The notes under the pieces are model-generated. The model made no database searches, had not been told where the DNA came from, and saw nothing but the letters and a program-made list of their open reading frames with translations. A stretch of DNA of 64,000 bases from Bimastos eiseni (lineage: Eukaryota; Annelida; Clitellata; Crassiclitellata; Lumbricidae). Of the stretch, positions 11,581-23,600 are shown piece after piece (positions within the stretch are counted from its first letter, which is position 1; each line of letters begins with the position of its first letter). The stretch lies in contig OY365806.1 in NCBI GenBank assembly GCA_959347315.1, positions 54,403,116 to 54,467,115 on the forward strand, in the 5' to 3' direction. A program made the translations under genes and the position numbers.

Positions 11581-11929
11581 GTCTAATAGCAATTAAAATA
11601 ACACTGTGTAACACATTTATAATATTTTTTTCCTGGCTATTAGCCTAATTGTTATTTGTGTATTGCTTCTGCCTCAATGCCATATAAAATGGCATTTCTT
11701 CTCCTATAACTTTGCTTTTGTGACCAAGAGATTGATATTACGAAAGTTAACTACTTCTTTGGAAAATTCCATAGGCATTCAATGCTGAGTAAACTTGAGG
11801 TAGCTGTTTGAACTTTCTAGAATATTCTAGAATTTGCGCGAACCTTTTAATATATAATTGGCAATATAAATACAGGTGCCTTAAGCCCACAAGTTAATTT
11901 TTTTTCTAACTCACTACGTTGATATAGCC

Positions 11930-12310
11930 TGCATATCTGAGATGGCTTCAAGTGGCTGCAAGTATCCACAGCAGACGCGTTTTGCAATGTCTGTGGTCAA
12001 TTTATCAAGACAAGAGCGAAATAGTACTCTGTGGAAGCAACATCTAGGACTCAAAGCCGTGCTGCTCCATAATGGGAACAAGTATCCGTCTGTTCCTCTG
12101 GCTCAACTCGGTACACCTCTTGATGTGCCTTGTACCTTTAAAAGGATTACAACAGCGTAAAAACCTTGCTGAACACCTTGAAGTTTAATGAGTAGGCTTA
12201 CGGCTGGGATGCCATCGGAGACTTCAAAATTGTAACATTCCTGATGGATCTCCAATCATGTTGGACCTAATTTTCCTGCTATCTTTGCCTTTGGGAAAGC
12301 AGGCACAACA
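11930..12310 (+). pseudogene. Decayed copy of a multicopy invertebrate ORF (CLW-type)
   Basis: Plus-strand fragments in shifting frames read DAFCNVCGQFIKTRAKYYSV (11970-12030), LKAVLLHNGNKYPSVPLA (12051-12105), VKTLLNTLKFNE (12157-12192) and GDFKIVTFLMDLQ...FSCYLCLW (12217-12290). I recognise the pattern as a widespread uncharacterised family in invertebrate genomes (VLLHNGN...FLMGLQGG.TKFPCYLCLW), probably TE-associated. At least two frameshifts and a stop make this copy dead. Function unknown. Confidence 0.65.
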
Positions 12311-12482
12311 ACTGTAACACTCTTAGAAAATATCAATGTTCAGAATCAAAAAGTAGTGTATATATATTATACTACACGTGAGATACTATATCACTGACAT
12401 GTATATCTCACCTTTTGCTGTCTGCATCAACCATGCTTCTTCAATTCCTCGTAGGTTGCCAATCGCTGCTCAGATCTAATGC

Positions 12483-12570
12483 GATCTCTGTCTGTCTGTC
12501 TCTGTCTGTCTCTCTGTTTCTCTATGTCTGTCTCTGTCTGTCTCTCTGTTTCTCTCTGTCTGTCTCTATT
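12483..12570. repeat. (CTGT/CTCT)n microsatellite
   Basis: Run of TCTGTCTGTCTC words, abutting the end of the gypsy remnant. Confidence 0.95.
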
Positions 12571-12610
12571 CTTGACTCAACAATCACCTCTCTCAGACCC
12601 ACTAGTGTAA

Positions 12611-14430
12611 TTAGTTGAACAGGTAATCACTAAATCTAGCAGGAAGTTTGGTCGGCCTACCACTCCGAGTTTTTGAACTTGAAACCAGTCCACCCGTTGC
12701 AGGTGTTGCACTCTGCTCAAGTCCACCCGTTGCACTCTGCTCATCGGGCACCAAGACTTGACTCTGAGTTTCTTTTTCTGGCACACTGATGATGGCTAGG
12801 AACTGTGAGACTGATGGTGCCATCTGGATGTCACCATGGACCAGCGTTGTGGTGTCCTCCATTGATGGTTTATTAACCGGTATCGTTTCCTTGGTCTGGA
12901 TGAGATCTCTTCTGTTTCGTCTATACGAGAACCCAGTTTTTGCGTTGACTATATATGTACGCGGAGCCGAATGTATCTGACTGACTTGACTACGGGTCCA
13001 CGTTCCTTCATGCTGGACACGGACCACATCACCCTCTGTCAAGGTCGGAAGTGGTTTGGATGTGCGGTCATGGTACATCTTCTGCTTCTGCTGTCGATAA
13101 ACGATGTCTCTTCTGGCGTCTACAACCATTCCGGTTAAGGACTGGAAGTTTCGTTCTTAAGGATCGGCTCATCAGCAACTGAGCTGGGCTGACGTTTAGT
13201 CCAGCTAATGGAGCATTGCGGTATTGAAGCAATGCAATAAAAAATTATAGGGGTCAGTGTTGCTGTCCTGACCCCTTCGGAGAAATTGCTTTATCGTTTG
13301 GATCATGCGCTCAGCTTGGCCACTAGATTGGGGGTACAGTGGGCTTGAGGTTGTGATTTTGAAACTCCAGTCCTGTGCAAACAACTGAAGCTGTCGGCTG
13401 GCGAACCATAATTTCATCAGGTATACCATGTCCGCCAAATATTTCTTTCATTTTGAGAATCACCGAGGCTGCTGTCTTATCGGCGAGCAACACAACTTCC
13501 GGATACTTATAGAAATAATCCAATACTAAAAGGTAAGCTCGAGCTGCGAACTGAAACAGATCGACTCCGACCTTGACCCAAGGTCGTTGAGGTACTTCAT
13601 GTGGCATCATTGGCTCGGGCTGTTGTTTTCGTCTATATGTATCATGCACAGAACATCGACTAATCGTGTCCTCAATCTCAAACGATATCCGAGGCCAATA
13701 CAAACAGGACCGTGTTGTCGCTTTTGTCTTCTCCATACCCAGGTGTCCTTCATGCAACAAAAACAATATTTCTTTTCTTAGAATTTGTGGAACAATGAGT
13801 TGACAATTATGAAACAACAATTAACCCGTCTAATTCATATAGATCATGTGCTACTGTCTGGAATCCCTTCAGCTCCGTTGGACCGTTGCGAACTCTTTCA
13901 TAATTATTAGCAGGAAATCCATCTTTGATCCAAACTTTCACCTGTCGAAGCTCTCGGTTTCCCTATCTGTTTCCAACCGGAACTGATCCAGTGTTTTGGT
14001 GCTGGCTGGAAGGTCGTTTAATATAGTGTGAACCATCACTTCTATATATGTAATCCTGCAATTCCTGTTGTGTGACATCATAATTGTCTGTTGTCGCTCT
14101 GGAGAGGGCATCAGCTACATGCATCTCAGTATCTGCATGGTATATATATATTTAAGTTCTATGTCAAATTTCAGGAACCTCAACAGCATTCGCTGTAATT
14201 TCGGAGACTTGTCGAGTGGTTTTAGCAACACACTTTCCAATGGCTTGTGATCTGTATAAACAAACGTTTTGAACCCATAGATGTACTGAGAAAATTTGTC
14301 ACAAGCAAATACAATTGCCAGTGGCTCTTTCTCAATTTGAGCACATCTCGATTCTGTTTCACTAAGGGCGCGAGATGCTTAGGCTATCGGTTGACCATGC
14401 TGAAGAAGTACTGATCCTAATCCTGTGGAA
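12611..14430 (-). mobile_element. Ty3/gypsy LTR retrotransposon pol remnant (RNase H, integrase)
   Basis: Reading the minus strand from 14430: GLGSVLLQHGQPIA, an in-frame stop, then RALSETESRCAQIEKEPLAI and VYTDHKPLESVL (RNase H), an integrase zinc finger (HEGHLGMEKT...CLYW...CSVHD, the last Cys of the HHCC set replaced by His), core (VGVDLFQF, YKYPEVVLL, FGGHGIPDEI), after a frameshift SSPLYPQSSGQAERMIQTIK with the catalytic Glu, and finally the C-terminal tail (KPLPTLTEGDVVRVQ...) ending in stop TAA at 12611. Frameshifts at about 13390 and 13140 and stops make it nonfunctional. Reverse transcriptase and LTRs are absent or unrecognised. Confidence 0.93.
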
Positions 14431-14437
14431 GAGGCAT

Positions 14438-14541
14438 TAGTCTGTTACATCAGTCTGCTACATCAGTCTGTTACATCAGTCTGTTACATCAGTCTGTTAC
14501 ATCAGTCTGTTACATCAGTCTGTTACATCAGTCTGTTACAG
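14438..14541. repeat. 13-bp minisatellite in gypsy DNA
   Basis: About 8 copies of CAGTCTGTTACAT, one variant with CTGCTACAT. It begins exactly where the gypsy RNase H reading is interrupted. Confidence 0.95.
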
Positions 14542-14544
14542 GAT

Positions 14545-15525
14545 AGGCAACCAGCGTATAGATGCTGCGTTTTGAAATGACCCTCTAATTGCGCATGACG
14601 TCGTCATGCATATACATTGTAGGCCTAGACAGAAAAGACAGACGACAGACAGAGGGATGGTATGGCGTGACGGATAAACGAGTTCGGCTTGTAGGCGTTA
14701 CGATTGAGTTTTTGACTGACCGAAGACCCTTCTGAAAGATTTTAACCGAAAGATCATCGCAAAGATGGCAGCAACTGGACAAAAGTTCCACCACCATATC
14801 CATGAACATTAGATGGGTCCGATAAGGTACCTATATGGGTCCCACATAAAATATGGGTCCTAAATGTATGTCCCCACATAGGGCATGATGGAAGCGATAT
14901 CGATTGTCAAAGTACAGCTTTAGCCGCTTCGAAATAGATTTTTGCCTGCCATGAGAGCTCAAACCCTTTCATTTATCACTCGGACCGATAGTGACAAGAT
15001 ATAATCGATAGACTTGTAAAAAGCGAATCTTGTGTATGTGTCGTGTTTGCGTAATGTGTGTAATAATACGTCACTGTAGACAGTAATTAGGCGTTAATTT
15101 GATAGCCTAAACAAACAATGCAATCTACGATGAACTTGACCCATTTTCTAAAATATTTTGAGAGTTTTTTGCAAGCAGCGGAATTTTCATGACTTCCGAT
15201 TGGTTAAAGCAAAGTCCATTAGAACGTTAAAAATAATCTTTCGAATTTCGATTGGTGAAGTTCATTACAGCGCTAACAATATGCTTTATTAGCTTAATTA
15301 AATACGACTTCAGGTGATCAAAATGCATTATATATATATATATGTATATATATATATTGCTGTCTGTCTGTAGGCCCATAGGCTAATTTGACCTACTCAA
15401 AATTAACTGCGTGATTGCGTAAGTAGGCCTAATGACGTCAAATCTATATTTCATATTAAAAATGGCTTACGTCGTTGTGAACAGTTCAATTTAGGCCTAC
15501 TATAGACATTGAAATTGACTAGACA
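14545..15525. other. Unassigned stretch
   Basis: No gene seen. It contains GTATGGGTCC-like short repeats near 14815-14870, an (AT) tract at 15331-15358 and several TAGGCCTA palindromes. Confidence 0.4.
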
Positions 15526-15888
15526 CTAGCTGATATTGAATTTTTTATAGGTTCCATAGGCTGTTAAAACGTGTGCGATCTTGAAAATCAATAGGCCTAA
15601 TTTCCACTTATCTAGGCCTATATTGAATCGTAGGCTGTTCTGCAATTCTAGGAGCATGCAGGTCGAGATGAGGATTATGAGGATGATGCGCGAGTAAACC
15701 TGGCCCCTGGGCAATTGGATGGCGAATAGCTGGCGAATGTAAGAGGGCTGGCCTGTTTGAAGGACGTTTATTGTAGGTAAGAGCCTAAGAGGTAGGTCTA
15801 CAAATTGACTACAATAATTATTATCTTGTAATTGATGCGACGGGACTTCAGCCAACAAAGTGATTCGAGAAGAGAGGCAGAGGCCCAT
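15526..15888 (-). mobile_element. LINE fragment (CR1-like), minus strand
   Basis: The minus-strand opening includes LQTGQPSYIRQLFAIQLPRG, matching the YKAL...PSYLRxLL..PRxLRS segment of CR1-like reverse transcriptases. A related fragment lies at 60150-60440 (RASQPSYIRQSLAIQLP). Confidence 0.6.
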
Positions 15889-15909
15889 ATAGGCTAATTG
15901 GATGGTGTT

Positions 15910-15983
15910 TGAGTTTAGGTGATTGCGCCGGTGAGAGCGATCAGTCTATAGAACGCTCTCACCGGCGCAATCACCTAAACTCA
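15910..15983. repeat. Perfect 30-bp inverted repeat (hairpin, 14-nt loop)
   Basis: Arms 15910-15939 and 15954-15983 are exact reverse complements (core GGTGATTGCGCCGGTGAGAG); the loop is 15940-15953. GC content of the stem is above the surroundings. Confidence 0.97.
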
Positions 15984-16372
15984 CCCAAAACTCGGGCGTT
16001 TTATTTGAGAAGTCCATATGTAACACGGAGAAAAGGGCAATTTGCATTAGGCCTAGTTGAGTTTAGAATGAGAAATTGAGTCCATTGCTGTTCCTATAAT
16101 GCGCACGGTTTTGTCATCAAGTAGCCTATATTGGGCGTTATTTATGGGCGCAGTCAACGAACTTTGAACGAAGTCGAAAATTCATGTGAACAGTTACAGA
16201 CGCACATCAACATACAATTTAGCCCATTCTTTCAAGCCATAAACCGTCTTCGAACCTCTGAAATTGTATTTAAGCATCGTTTTATTAAAGCGTCTCTATA
16301 GTAGCGAACCTTTCAGGAGCTCTGCCAGTGCTCAAGAACCCGCGAGAAGAAGCAGGTTTGCCACCAAGTCTG

Positions 16373-16450
16373 GATTATGCTGGATAAAGGAGGAGGGCAA
16401 CGATAATGATCTTTGTTATCACAGTGTCGCTAAACTGCAACTAACCAACT
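16373..16450. repeat. Dispersed repeat segment, also at 32598-32668
   Basis: CTGGATAAAGGAGGAGGGC and ATGATCTTTGTTA..ACAGTGTCG recur at 32598-32668. It lies in an open but unrecognised plus-strand frame (16264-16617), which is therefore probably repeat DNA. Confidence 0.65.
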
Positions 16451-16619
16451 CGTTGCCACACGCTACGGAGGATTCCACGTGGCATTTTATTGTTTTCAAT
16501 CGGTTTGTCTCAACAGCGTCTGTGAATGGCATTTGTTCCATAAAAATTGCTCGTAGGCCTACAATGCCTGTTGAACCTCATGCTTTGCATGATACCAGTA
16601 CAAGCAGTTCAACTTAACA

Positions 16620-18059
16620 AAATCTGCCATAAGTTCTTGTTATGAATGTTCTTTAACCAGAACAAGCATATTTAGGCTAGTCGTGTTAATTAAGGGTTTC
16701 TAGCGGAATTGCAATTGATGACTTTGTAAAGCTGGAAATAACCTTGGTACGTTAAGCACAATAAATTGTGGATACATCGACAAATAAATTTTATATCTTT
16801 AGTTGAGCTCGCCTTATTAAGACCTACTTTAGTTATTAAGCGATTTGGAAATAAACACTCATAGTAAGCAGAAAGCGAAATATTAGGCTGCAATTGACTG
16901 AACGAACAACAACATGCTATGGAATTAGCCGCACGAAACGATTCATGCATCTAATAAATGCAATATATATACATATATTTCTTTGATATATATATATATA
17001 TACGGAGGCAATGAGTCCAGGAAATTTATTAGTCGAGCTCTTATCCCATGCTTGCACCCCTACAACAATGATATCGCTTGCAAGCTTAACATCTCCTCTA
17101 GCCGTCTTGTGTATACGAAATGGACTAGCTTTTAATTTAAGCCAATCATAGCTTGAGTAACAGGTCATATGCACAGAAATACCATACCACGGAAAAATGA
17201 TCAAATAATCCCACGAAGTTTGGGAGCGATTTTCTCAGAAGAGAAGGCGAACATAGTTTGATTTTAAATTGACATAACTTTGCTCAGGTATGAGATAAAC
17301 AGAAGCAGTTCTGGAAAGCTAACAAGATCTATAATGTTGCATCAAAACCCCATTTTTCAAATTTTGAAATATGTGACTGCTTTCGTACTAAGCCGTCACA
17401 TATAAGCAGTGTGATCGTCATCCGTTACAGATATGATGCCGGGCATATGACCTGATATATAATGATAAATGACTCATAAGAAGCAAATCTAGTCATAAAA
17501 GATGCCAGAGTGAAATTGTTTTCTAGCTGGTGTTTGCTTTAGTCTTTCAGAGGTGGGCTTTTTTGAAAACAATAAAACTATGGTTGCTGGGTTTCTTGTG
17601 GCTAAGGTTTTTTAGGTCTATATAAAAACTGCATGCATACACTGGCATGGTTTAGAATAGACCAATACACCATTTTCTTGTCATTTTGTTTGAAGATTTT
17701 GCTTTGATGCTTGCCACAACTATGTGGAAGGCCAGTGGTAAATGGCAAAGGGGTTAAGTGATGGAAAATCGCGAACTCTTGTAGCTGTTACAGCATTTTA
17801 TATAAAAAGTACCATGTGTTAAATATCTAAAACTATGTAGGTAGTCTTATTTGCAAATATACTTCCTGTACACATTTGTTAAATTCAAATCTTTCCAATT
17901 CAAATAAGGTACATGCAGTGTGCAAATGTGAAACTGCCTGTTTTTTATCCGGATTAATTTGCTATGTTTAAATATGTTATTAGCTGTATTCAGATTTACA
18001 GTGTCCAAATCAGCTAAGATGTACATGTCGAGCAGAAAAGTTGAACATCACATAAGAAG
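16620..18059. other. Unassigned stretch
   Basis: AT-rich; (AT)n runs near 16965-17002. No conserved exon or element recognised. Confidence 0.4.
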
Positions 18060-18105
18060 CGTGTGGCACAGTGGCCGATCGGTTAGACATTTTAAAAAGT
18101 TGTAA
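18060..18105 (+). repeat. Possible tRNA-SINE A-box fragment
   Basis: TGGCACAGTGGCCGATCGGTTAGAC resembles the 5' part of a tRNA-derived SINE in two overlapping pieces (TGGCACAGTGG and GATCGGTTAGAC); no B box follows. Confidence 0.3.
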
Positions 18106-18114
18106 TGCTAACAA

Positions 18115-18318
18115 AATTGATTAAGCAGGAATATAGTCTGTGATTGGTTTTTTCAGTTCTGAACTTAATATTGTGGACTAGTCATGATGTGGACATCATG
18201 ATTAGGCAGTTATATTTGTGTACGTACGCATTTTTCTGAATTCCTCCTCGCCACTCACACCTGCATGCAAAATCATTGAAATTCGAAACCCCCTGTGTAC
18301 GTAATATGTGGATGGGCC
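18115..18318. mobile_element. MITE family A, right-end fragment
   Basis: It matches the right halves of 35708-36186 and 23784-24086: a stretch beginning GATTAAGCAGGAATATA, TATATTTGTGTACGTACG, and terminal TACGTAATATGTGGATGGGCC. The left half is missing. Confidence 0.75.
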
Positions 18319-18849
18319 CTAGGAATTCTGTTCTGTATTTCATTAGTTCATCATTTCTAATGTTCTGTTGCAGTCTTGGACAGCTGCATGAACATTCTTG
18401 TTTCGAACTTCCCAAAATGATACAGAAAGAGGAATAAAGTACTTTTTTAAAGATTTAGTTAACATTCTTCTTCATTCAATACCCCACAGTCCACCACATC
18501 AGACCACATACTGCCTTGAGAATAGGCAGAATATAACAATTTGTGTTCAGTTTGGAATCGAAGTACTAGTTTATTCAGTTTATTAACGATGTAATTCATT
18601 TTATTTTGTTCATTAGTTTGGTGTATATACATAAAAATTTTTTTAGGGCAGCTAAAATGCAGACACGGAAGAGGCAGGGATCCAAAGTAGGTTATATTTT
18701 GCAAACGACCTTTATGGATGACCCAGTGCTACACTTCTCTTAGGTCAAAATTAAAGCTTGGTCCACTCCAATGTCAATGCAATTTCATGTAAAATTATTC
18801 TTTTAAGGTGAAACTGATGACAAAAATATAGGTCTATTACAGGCTTTAT

Positions 18850-19400
18850 TGGTGGCTAGTCCAAAGCTATGGAATTCAATGCCATTTCAGAGGGTCAGTT
18901 GCTTAATCTCATTCAAAGCTAAACTTATAACTTAACCCTTGTACATTGGCTTGTTTTGGTGTGCCATGGGTTGATGCCTTGTGTATTACACACTGCTGTT
19001 ACATTTGGCCTTATCAACCCATACTTTGATTCGAGATTCCCTTGAAGCAACTATACCATTATCATCTGAGTCATCAGAAGATCTCTTTTCTCTTCTGTCT
19101 TTGCAAGTTGCAACCATAGTCCATGCTTTCATCTGCTGTTGCATTGACTACTGCAATTCACTATTTGTTGGACTTCCCAATGCATGTTTATCCTCTTTCA
19201 GTGAGTTATGAACTCAGCATTCAGGTACCCTGAGCAAGTACTGCTATGACCTCTCTCTCTCGCTACTTCACGTTATAACCTACAAGTCCTGCAGTGGATT
19301 CCTGTTGCCTCGCTTATCCAATACAAGATACTGCTCTAGTTGTAAGAACTCAACTGGGTCTAGCTCCTAAACATCTTAGCAACTTAATGTGCAAACCTGT
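18850..19400 (+). mobile_element. LINE fragments (CR1/L2-like)
   Basis: LVASPKLWNSMPF at 18852-18890 is a LINE C-terminus. A second piece at 19110-19170 (HAFICCCIDYCNSLFVGLP) is the conserved SRLDYCNSLL region, followed by LQVLQWIPVASLIQYKIL at 19280-19335. Order and frames show at least two jumbled, decayed copies. Confidence 0.7.
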
Positions 19401-19558
19401 CTCCGGTCTCTTCCCATCTCTGGTCTATTGATCGATCGATTTGATCTAGTACTCTGGGCAAGTACTGCTATGACCCAACACCTTGTCTTTGCCATGTGGG
19501 CTTTTTATGTGAAATGTTTCACCTTCCACAATCCATAGCAAGATTTTAGTTGGGGTCC

Positions 19559-19588
19559 CATGTCTCTGGTCTATTGACCAGAGACATG
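19559..19588. repeat. 13-bp perfect hairpin with 4-nt loop
   Basis: CATGTCTCTGGTC at 19559-19571 pairs with GACCAGAGACATG at 19576-19588 around TATT. Confidence 0.9.
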
Positions 19589-19599
19589 CCTTGGGAAGT

Positions 19600-20560
19600 C
19601 CATCCCTTAATTAATGAAGTCTACCTTTATGGTCAACCTCTATCTAGCGTAAAAACTGAAATTTGACAACATCTGTTGAAGTCTCAAATTAACACTTTAA
19701 TGACAAGAGTGTACTAGAAGTGACTGGGAACTCAACGCAGCTTGTTGTTAAAATTTTAAGAGAATTTCGTAAAGTTGATAAATTAGTAATAGCGCACAGA
19801 AGCACATAGCTTCTGACAAAACCCTACATACTGCCATACTAAACTAAAGCTTCATATTATTATTAATCTCCTTACTTGGATGATTAGGTGCATTGCTTAG
19901 AGCAGCACAACATATTCTTTAAATGATAACAGACCACAACAGAATAATGCCCATGCCAAATCAATGCTCAGTATTAATGTGAACTCTTTTTAGTTCAAAC
20001 AGTTCCAAGTTATCCAGCTGCATGTGTGTACGAGTTCCAGACTTAGACATGATGAAACTTACTTGAAAGCAAGAAAGGCAGAAATGTTCATCTCACATGC
20101 GTGACACTTAGTCTTCTGTCTTCAATAAAACTAAATGCCTTCTCACTAGACCAGCCTCAAAGTCATGTGCAAAATGTTACCCCACACAGGTAATTCACAG
20201 ACAATGATTGTTGCCTTGACTAATTTTCATCGACCAATTCTTTTAAATCAAAATTTTCAATTTACTGATGAAGCCCTAGTTAAAGTTTGTCATCAACTGA
20301 CAACCAAGTATCTAGTCACTGCAAACTACTAGAAAGCATGACCAGTTACTTCTGACTACAATGCCTTCCAACCACACTGTAACCCAACCAGGTCATTTAG
20401 GCTAAAGTTGAGTGTTCTGCTTGATGTATGCCTGGTCTCTGGACAGTACAACTGCTTACACCAGAAAAGAAATGTTTGATAATAAAAGTCCACCCAGTTT
20501 TAGAAGTTCAAACAACAGTTTTGTGTAGATGACCAACAGTCAAGCTGTTGTAACTAAGTC
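19600..20560. other. Downstream flank / probable 3' UTR of the stathmin gene
   Basis: No coding segment recognised. The transcript end is not visible. It may hold the stathmin 3' UTR. Confidence 0.3.
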
Positions 20561-20562
20561 AT

Positions 20563-20691
20563 TTATGGACTTTTGTTATTTCCATTTGACAGCGAGCAGT
20601 TGCCAATACTAAGGCTGTCATCTTCATCCTCTTTCTCCACAGACAAAGACTGATTCAACTTGTTCTTGCGAACTTGTTCTGCTCGTGTTGC
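20563..20691 (-). CDS. Stathmin last exon: start of a further repeat, then acidic tail and stop
   Basis: The acceptor is GCTTTTAG. It encodes 42 residues and TAA. It opens with ATRAEQVRKNK, resembling the openings of the repeat exons and the vertebrate HIEEVRKNKE end, then turns acidic (EKEDEDDS) and Ser/Asn-rich. No clear poly(A) signal could be assigned downstream. Confidence 0.9.
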   Translation of the reverse strand, partial: ATRAEQVRKNKLNQSLSVEKEDEDDSLSIGNCSLSNGNNKSP

Positions 20692-23600
20692 CTAAAAGCA
20701 AGTATTAACTCCATATACTCCATTAAATATTGTTCAAACTCCTCTGTGTCACTACAATTTAAAAATTTCTTAAGACAAACTTCTGAATGCTTCAGGTAAA
20801 GCAACTAATAACCGAGCACTTTTTTATGCCTTTACTCTTTACGAATCAATTTATGACATGTCAGTTCCTTATCCAAAACCTTTGACCAGCAATTTATGTC
20901 CACTTTTACACAATGTAAGGCTCTAAAATCTAAAATAATTGTGAAATGTAGTACAATTTAGTTCCATTTGATAATAAGTAATTCAACCATATTTAATAAT
21001 AATAATACACACCATGCTTAAAACCCCAGAAACACCTGTGAACAGCTAACACAGAACACAAGTCCTACAGAACACTAGTTCTTCAGGACAGCTGAATAGA
21101 ACACCATTACACTTTGTTCTCACTTTGGATAAGCTCACAGCAAAACACAGTGAAGTGCAGAAAACTGGACTCACGTGTTCTTTGAGTCGTTCTTGCAGCT
21201 GCTTCAGCTGTTCTTCTCGGTTCTTCAGTGATGCTTCCATCTTCTGGATGAGTTTTTCTTCAGTCATCTTACTGAACTTATTGCTGGCTTCTATTACTTT
21301 GTCAATATGTTTCTTCTGCAATAAATAATTAGGTCAACTGTTAATAACTTGATACAAATACCAATCAAAGAAGTAAAACACTCAGTCAACAACAAATATG
21401 TCAGCATTTTTTAGAGAATGGCTATAGTTAAGAAACTCAAAAAGCCCTACAACAGCATCTGTGGTCGACCATCTAGGGTCACCTGGGCCGATCGACTCAC
21501 ATATCGGCGAGTCCTTTCTTCACAGCTCATGATTTTTATTCATACCTTTGACAAAGCTGGATGTTCTTCGAGACTCTACTGCTGGCTCGCCATTTCCTTC
21601 CTTCGCTCCTACAGACTCTGTCTTTATGGAATTTCAACCTATCAGAGCAGAATCTGCTGCATCTCCTCTCATTATCTAACTTGAAGTCACGTAAACTGGA
21701 TCCGCTTCTGACACTCGTCATTTGTAAACACATTATATGATGTCATCTTATTTTACTGTACCCAATAAAAAGATTGCTCTCCTTTGAGCATCATGCCATT
21801 GTTTTCCCTACACTTCAAAAATGAAATTTGGATGAAAGCATATTTCAAAATAATTGCACGATATCTAATCTATCTTTCCTTCAAAGACTTAGGAGCGACT
21901 TGTCTCTTTGTAGCTTCGGTCGAGAACAACCAGCATCATCATCACATATTATGCAATCTATATATATATATATATACTTATATATATATATATGTATATA
22001 TATATATCTAATTATAATGGATATATATAGTAGGCATTCTTGGATATCAGGGCTGCACAGACCCAATACATGATCATCACGTAATTTTTGCATCTTTCTG
22101 CCAGTCTGGGTAAACGAGTAAACTAGGGATGGAAGTAATTTAACTACACTTAGAAATAAGACGGGTGAAACTGCGATACTGTGGTCCATGCAGTAGGCAA
22201 TGCCTGTCTGCAATCACAGTATAATAATAATTATTATATTATATAAGTGAGAAAGTTATTTCAGTCCACTCCATATAGTAGTTGTATATGCAGAAACAGA
22301 TATCACACCACCAGGGCCGTACCGAGGGCGGTGCCGCGGCACAGGGTGCAAATTTCAGAATGGAATAACTTTAATTATTCCATAAATTCATTCTTTCTTG
22401 AAATATGGTATTATTTTTACTCACAAATAAAAGCTAAAATTACAGTTGAAATATGCAACTAAGAAAGTATTTTGGTAGATTTTACATCATGTAAGCCTTA
22501 ATGAAAGTTATAATGGAACACTATACTGGAATACTGCTGCGCCATATATGATGAGCTCCGGCTTGTCGGCTTAGGTGCCTTGACAGTCTTGCGAGCGGCA
22601 CCTCGACTGGTGGGCTGCATCCCTAGGTTTGGCAGAGACTCTGGGTACATGCACGACGTCCTGCGCTGGCTCCTTTATTCGCAGCACATTGCTTACCGAG
22701 TCTGTGCGCTGGTACGGCAATGCATTGAGGGCCTGGTGCCCATCTACCTCACAGAACTATTTTGCCCCACTGTCATTGTTCGAGGCCGTGGGACGCTTCT
22801 GAGTAGATGGCCTTGAAAGGGCACTATATAAAACTGCTGTAATAATATTAATAAAAATAATAATAATAATTTAAGTTTTTTATTACATAATAGTGAATCA
22901 TTTATCTTTATTTTGTTGCTTGGTAACTTTGGTTTAATATGACATTCATGTTTTCAAAATTTATGTCATCAGTCAACCTTAGTTGTCTGCTTTTTAAAAA
23001 AACATTTAGGCCAACATGAGTTTTTTTATAATTAACAGACTTCAATATTATTATATATCCATAGATCATTATATTTAGTTTCTTTGAAGAATATTTATTA
23101 TTATTATCCATCCAAAATGAGTTCTTCGAAAAACTCTCTGTCTATTACTGAATTTTTTAACATATTCAAAATCTAGACAGGCAACGAAATGTGGGAGCAC
23201 CAGATTAATGCTAGGCACAGGGCACAATGTTAGCTTGGTACTGCCCTGCACACCACCACTATTCGTATTCAGTCCGACTGTTACTATTCTACCGAATACC
23301 AAATAGCTATTTGGCCTACTGTTTGTATCTGAAGCAAATATGAAGTGAATATTCGGTACAGCCCTTGGATATAAAGTTCTGGCATCTTCCTTACAACATC
23401 CATCACAATGTAATAAATTACATAAAAATCAGTTAGTCAGAACAACAGTGAAACTTGAAACTGTGACCATAGAATGGTCAGGTTTGTCTCAGTTTTATAA
23501 AACAACAAAATCATTTACATGCTCACGAATGCGTTCTTGCATTGCTGACATCTGGCTCTCTCGCTTTTCGCCAGTTGTCTCGATCTTGCGTTCAATCCGT

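Noticed and set aside
11257..11614. Poly-Thr and poly-Tyr minus-strand ORFs
   Set aside because: Both are translations of one trinucleotide (TAG/GTA) repeat in two frames.
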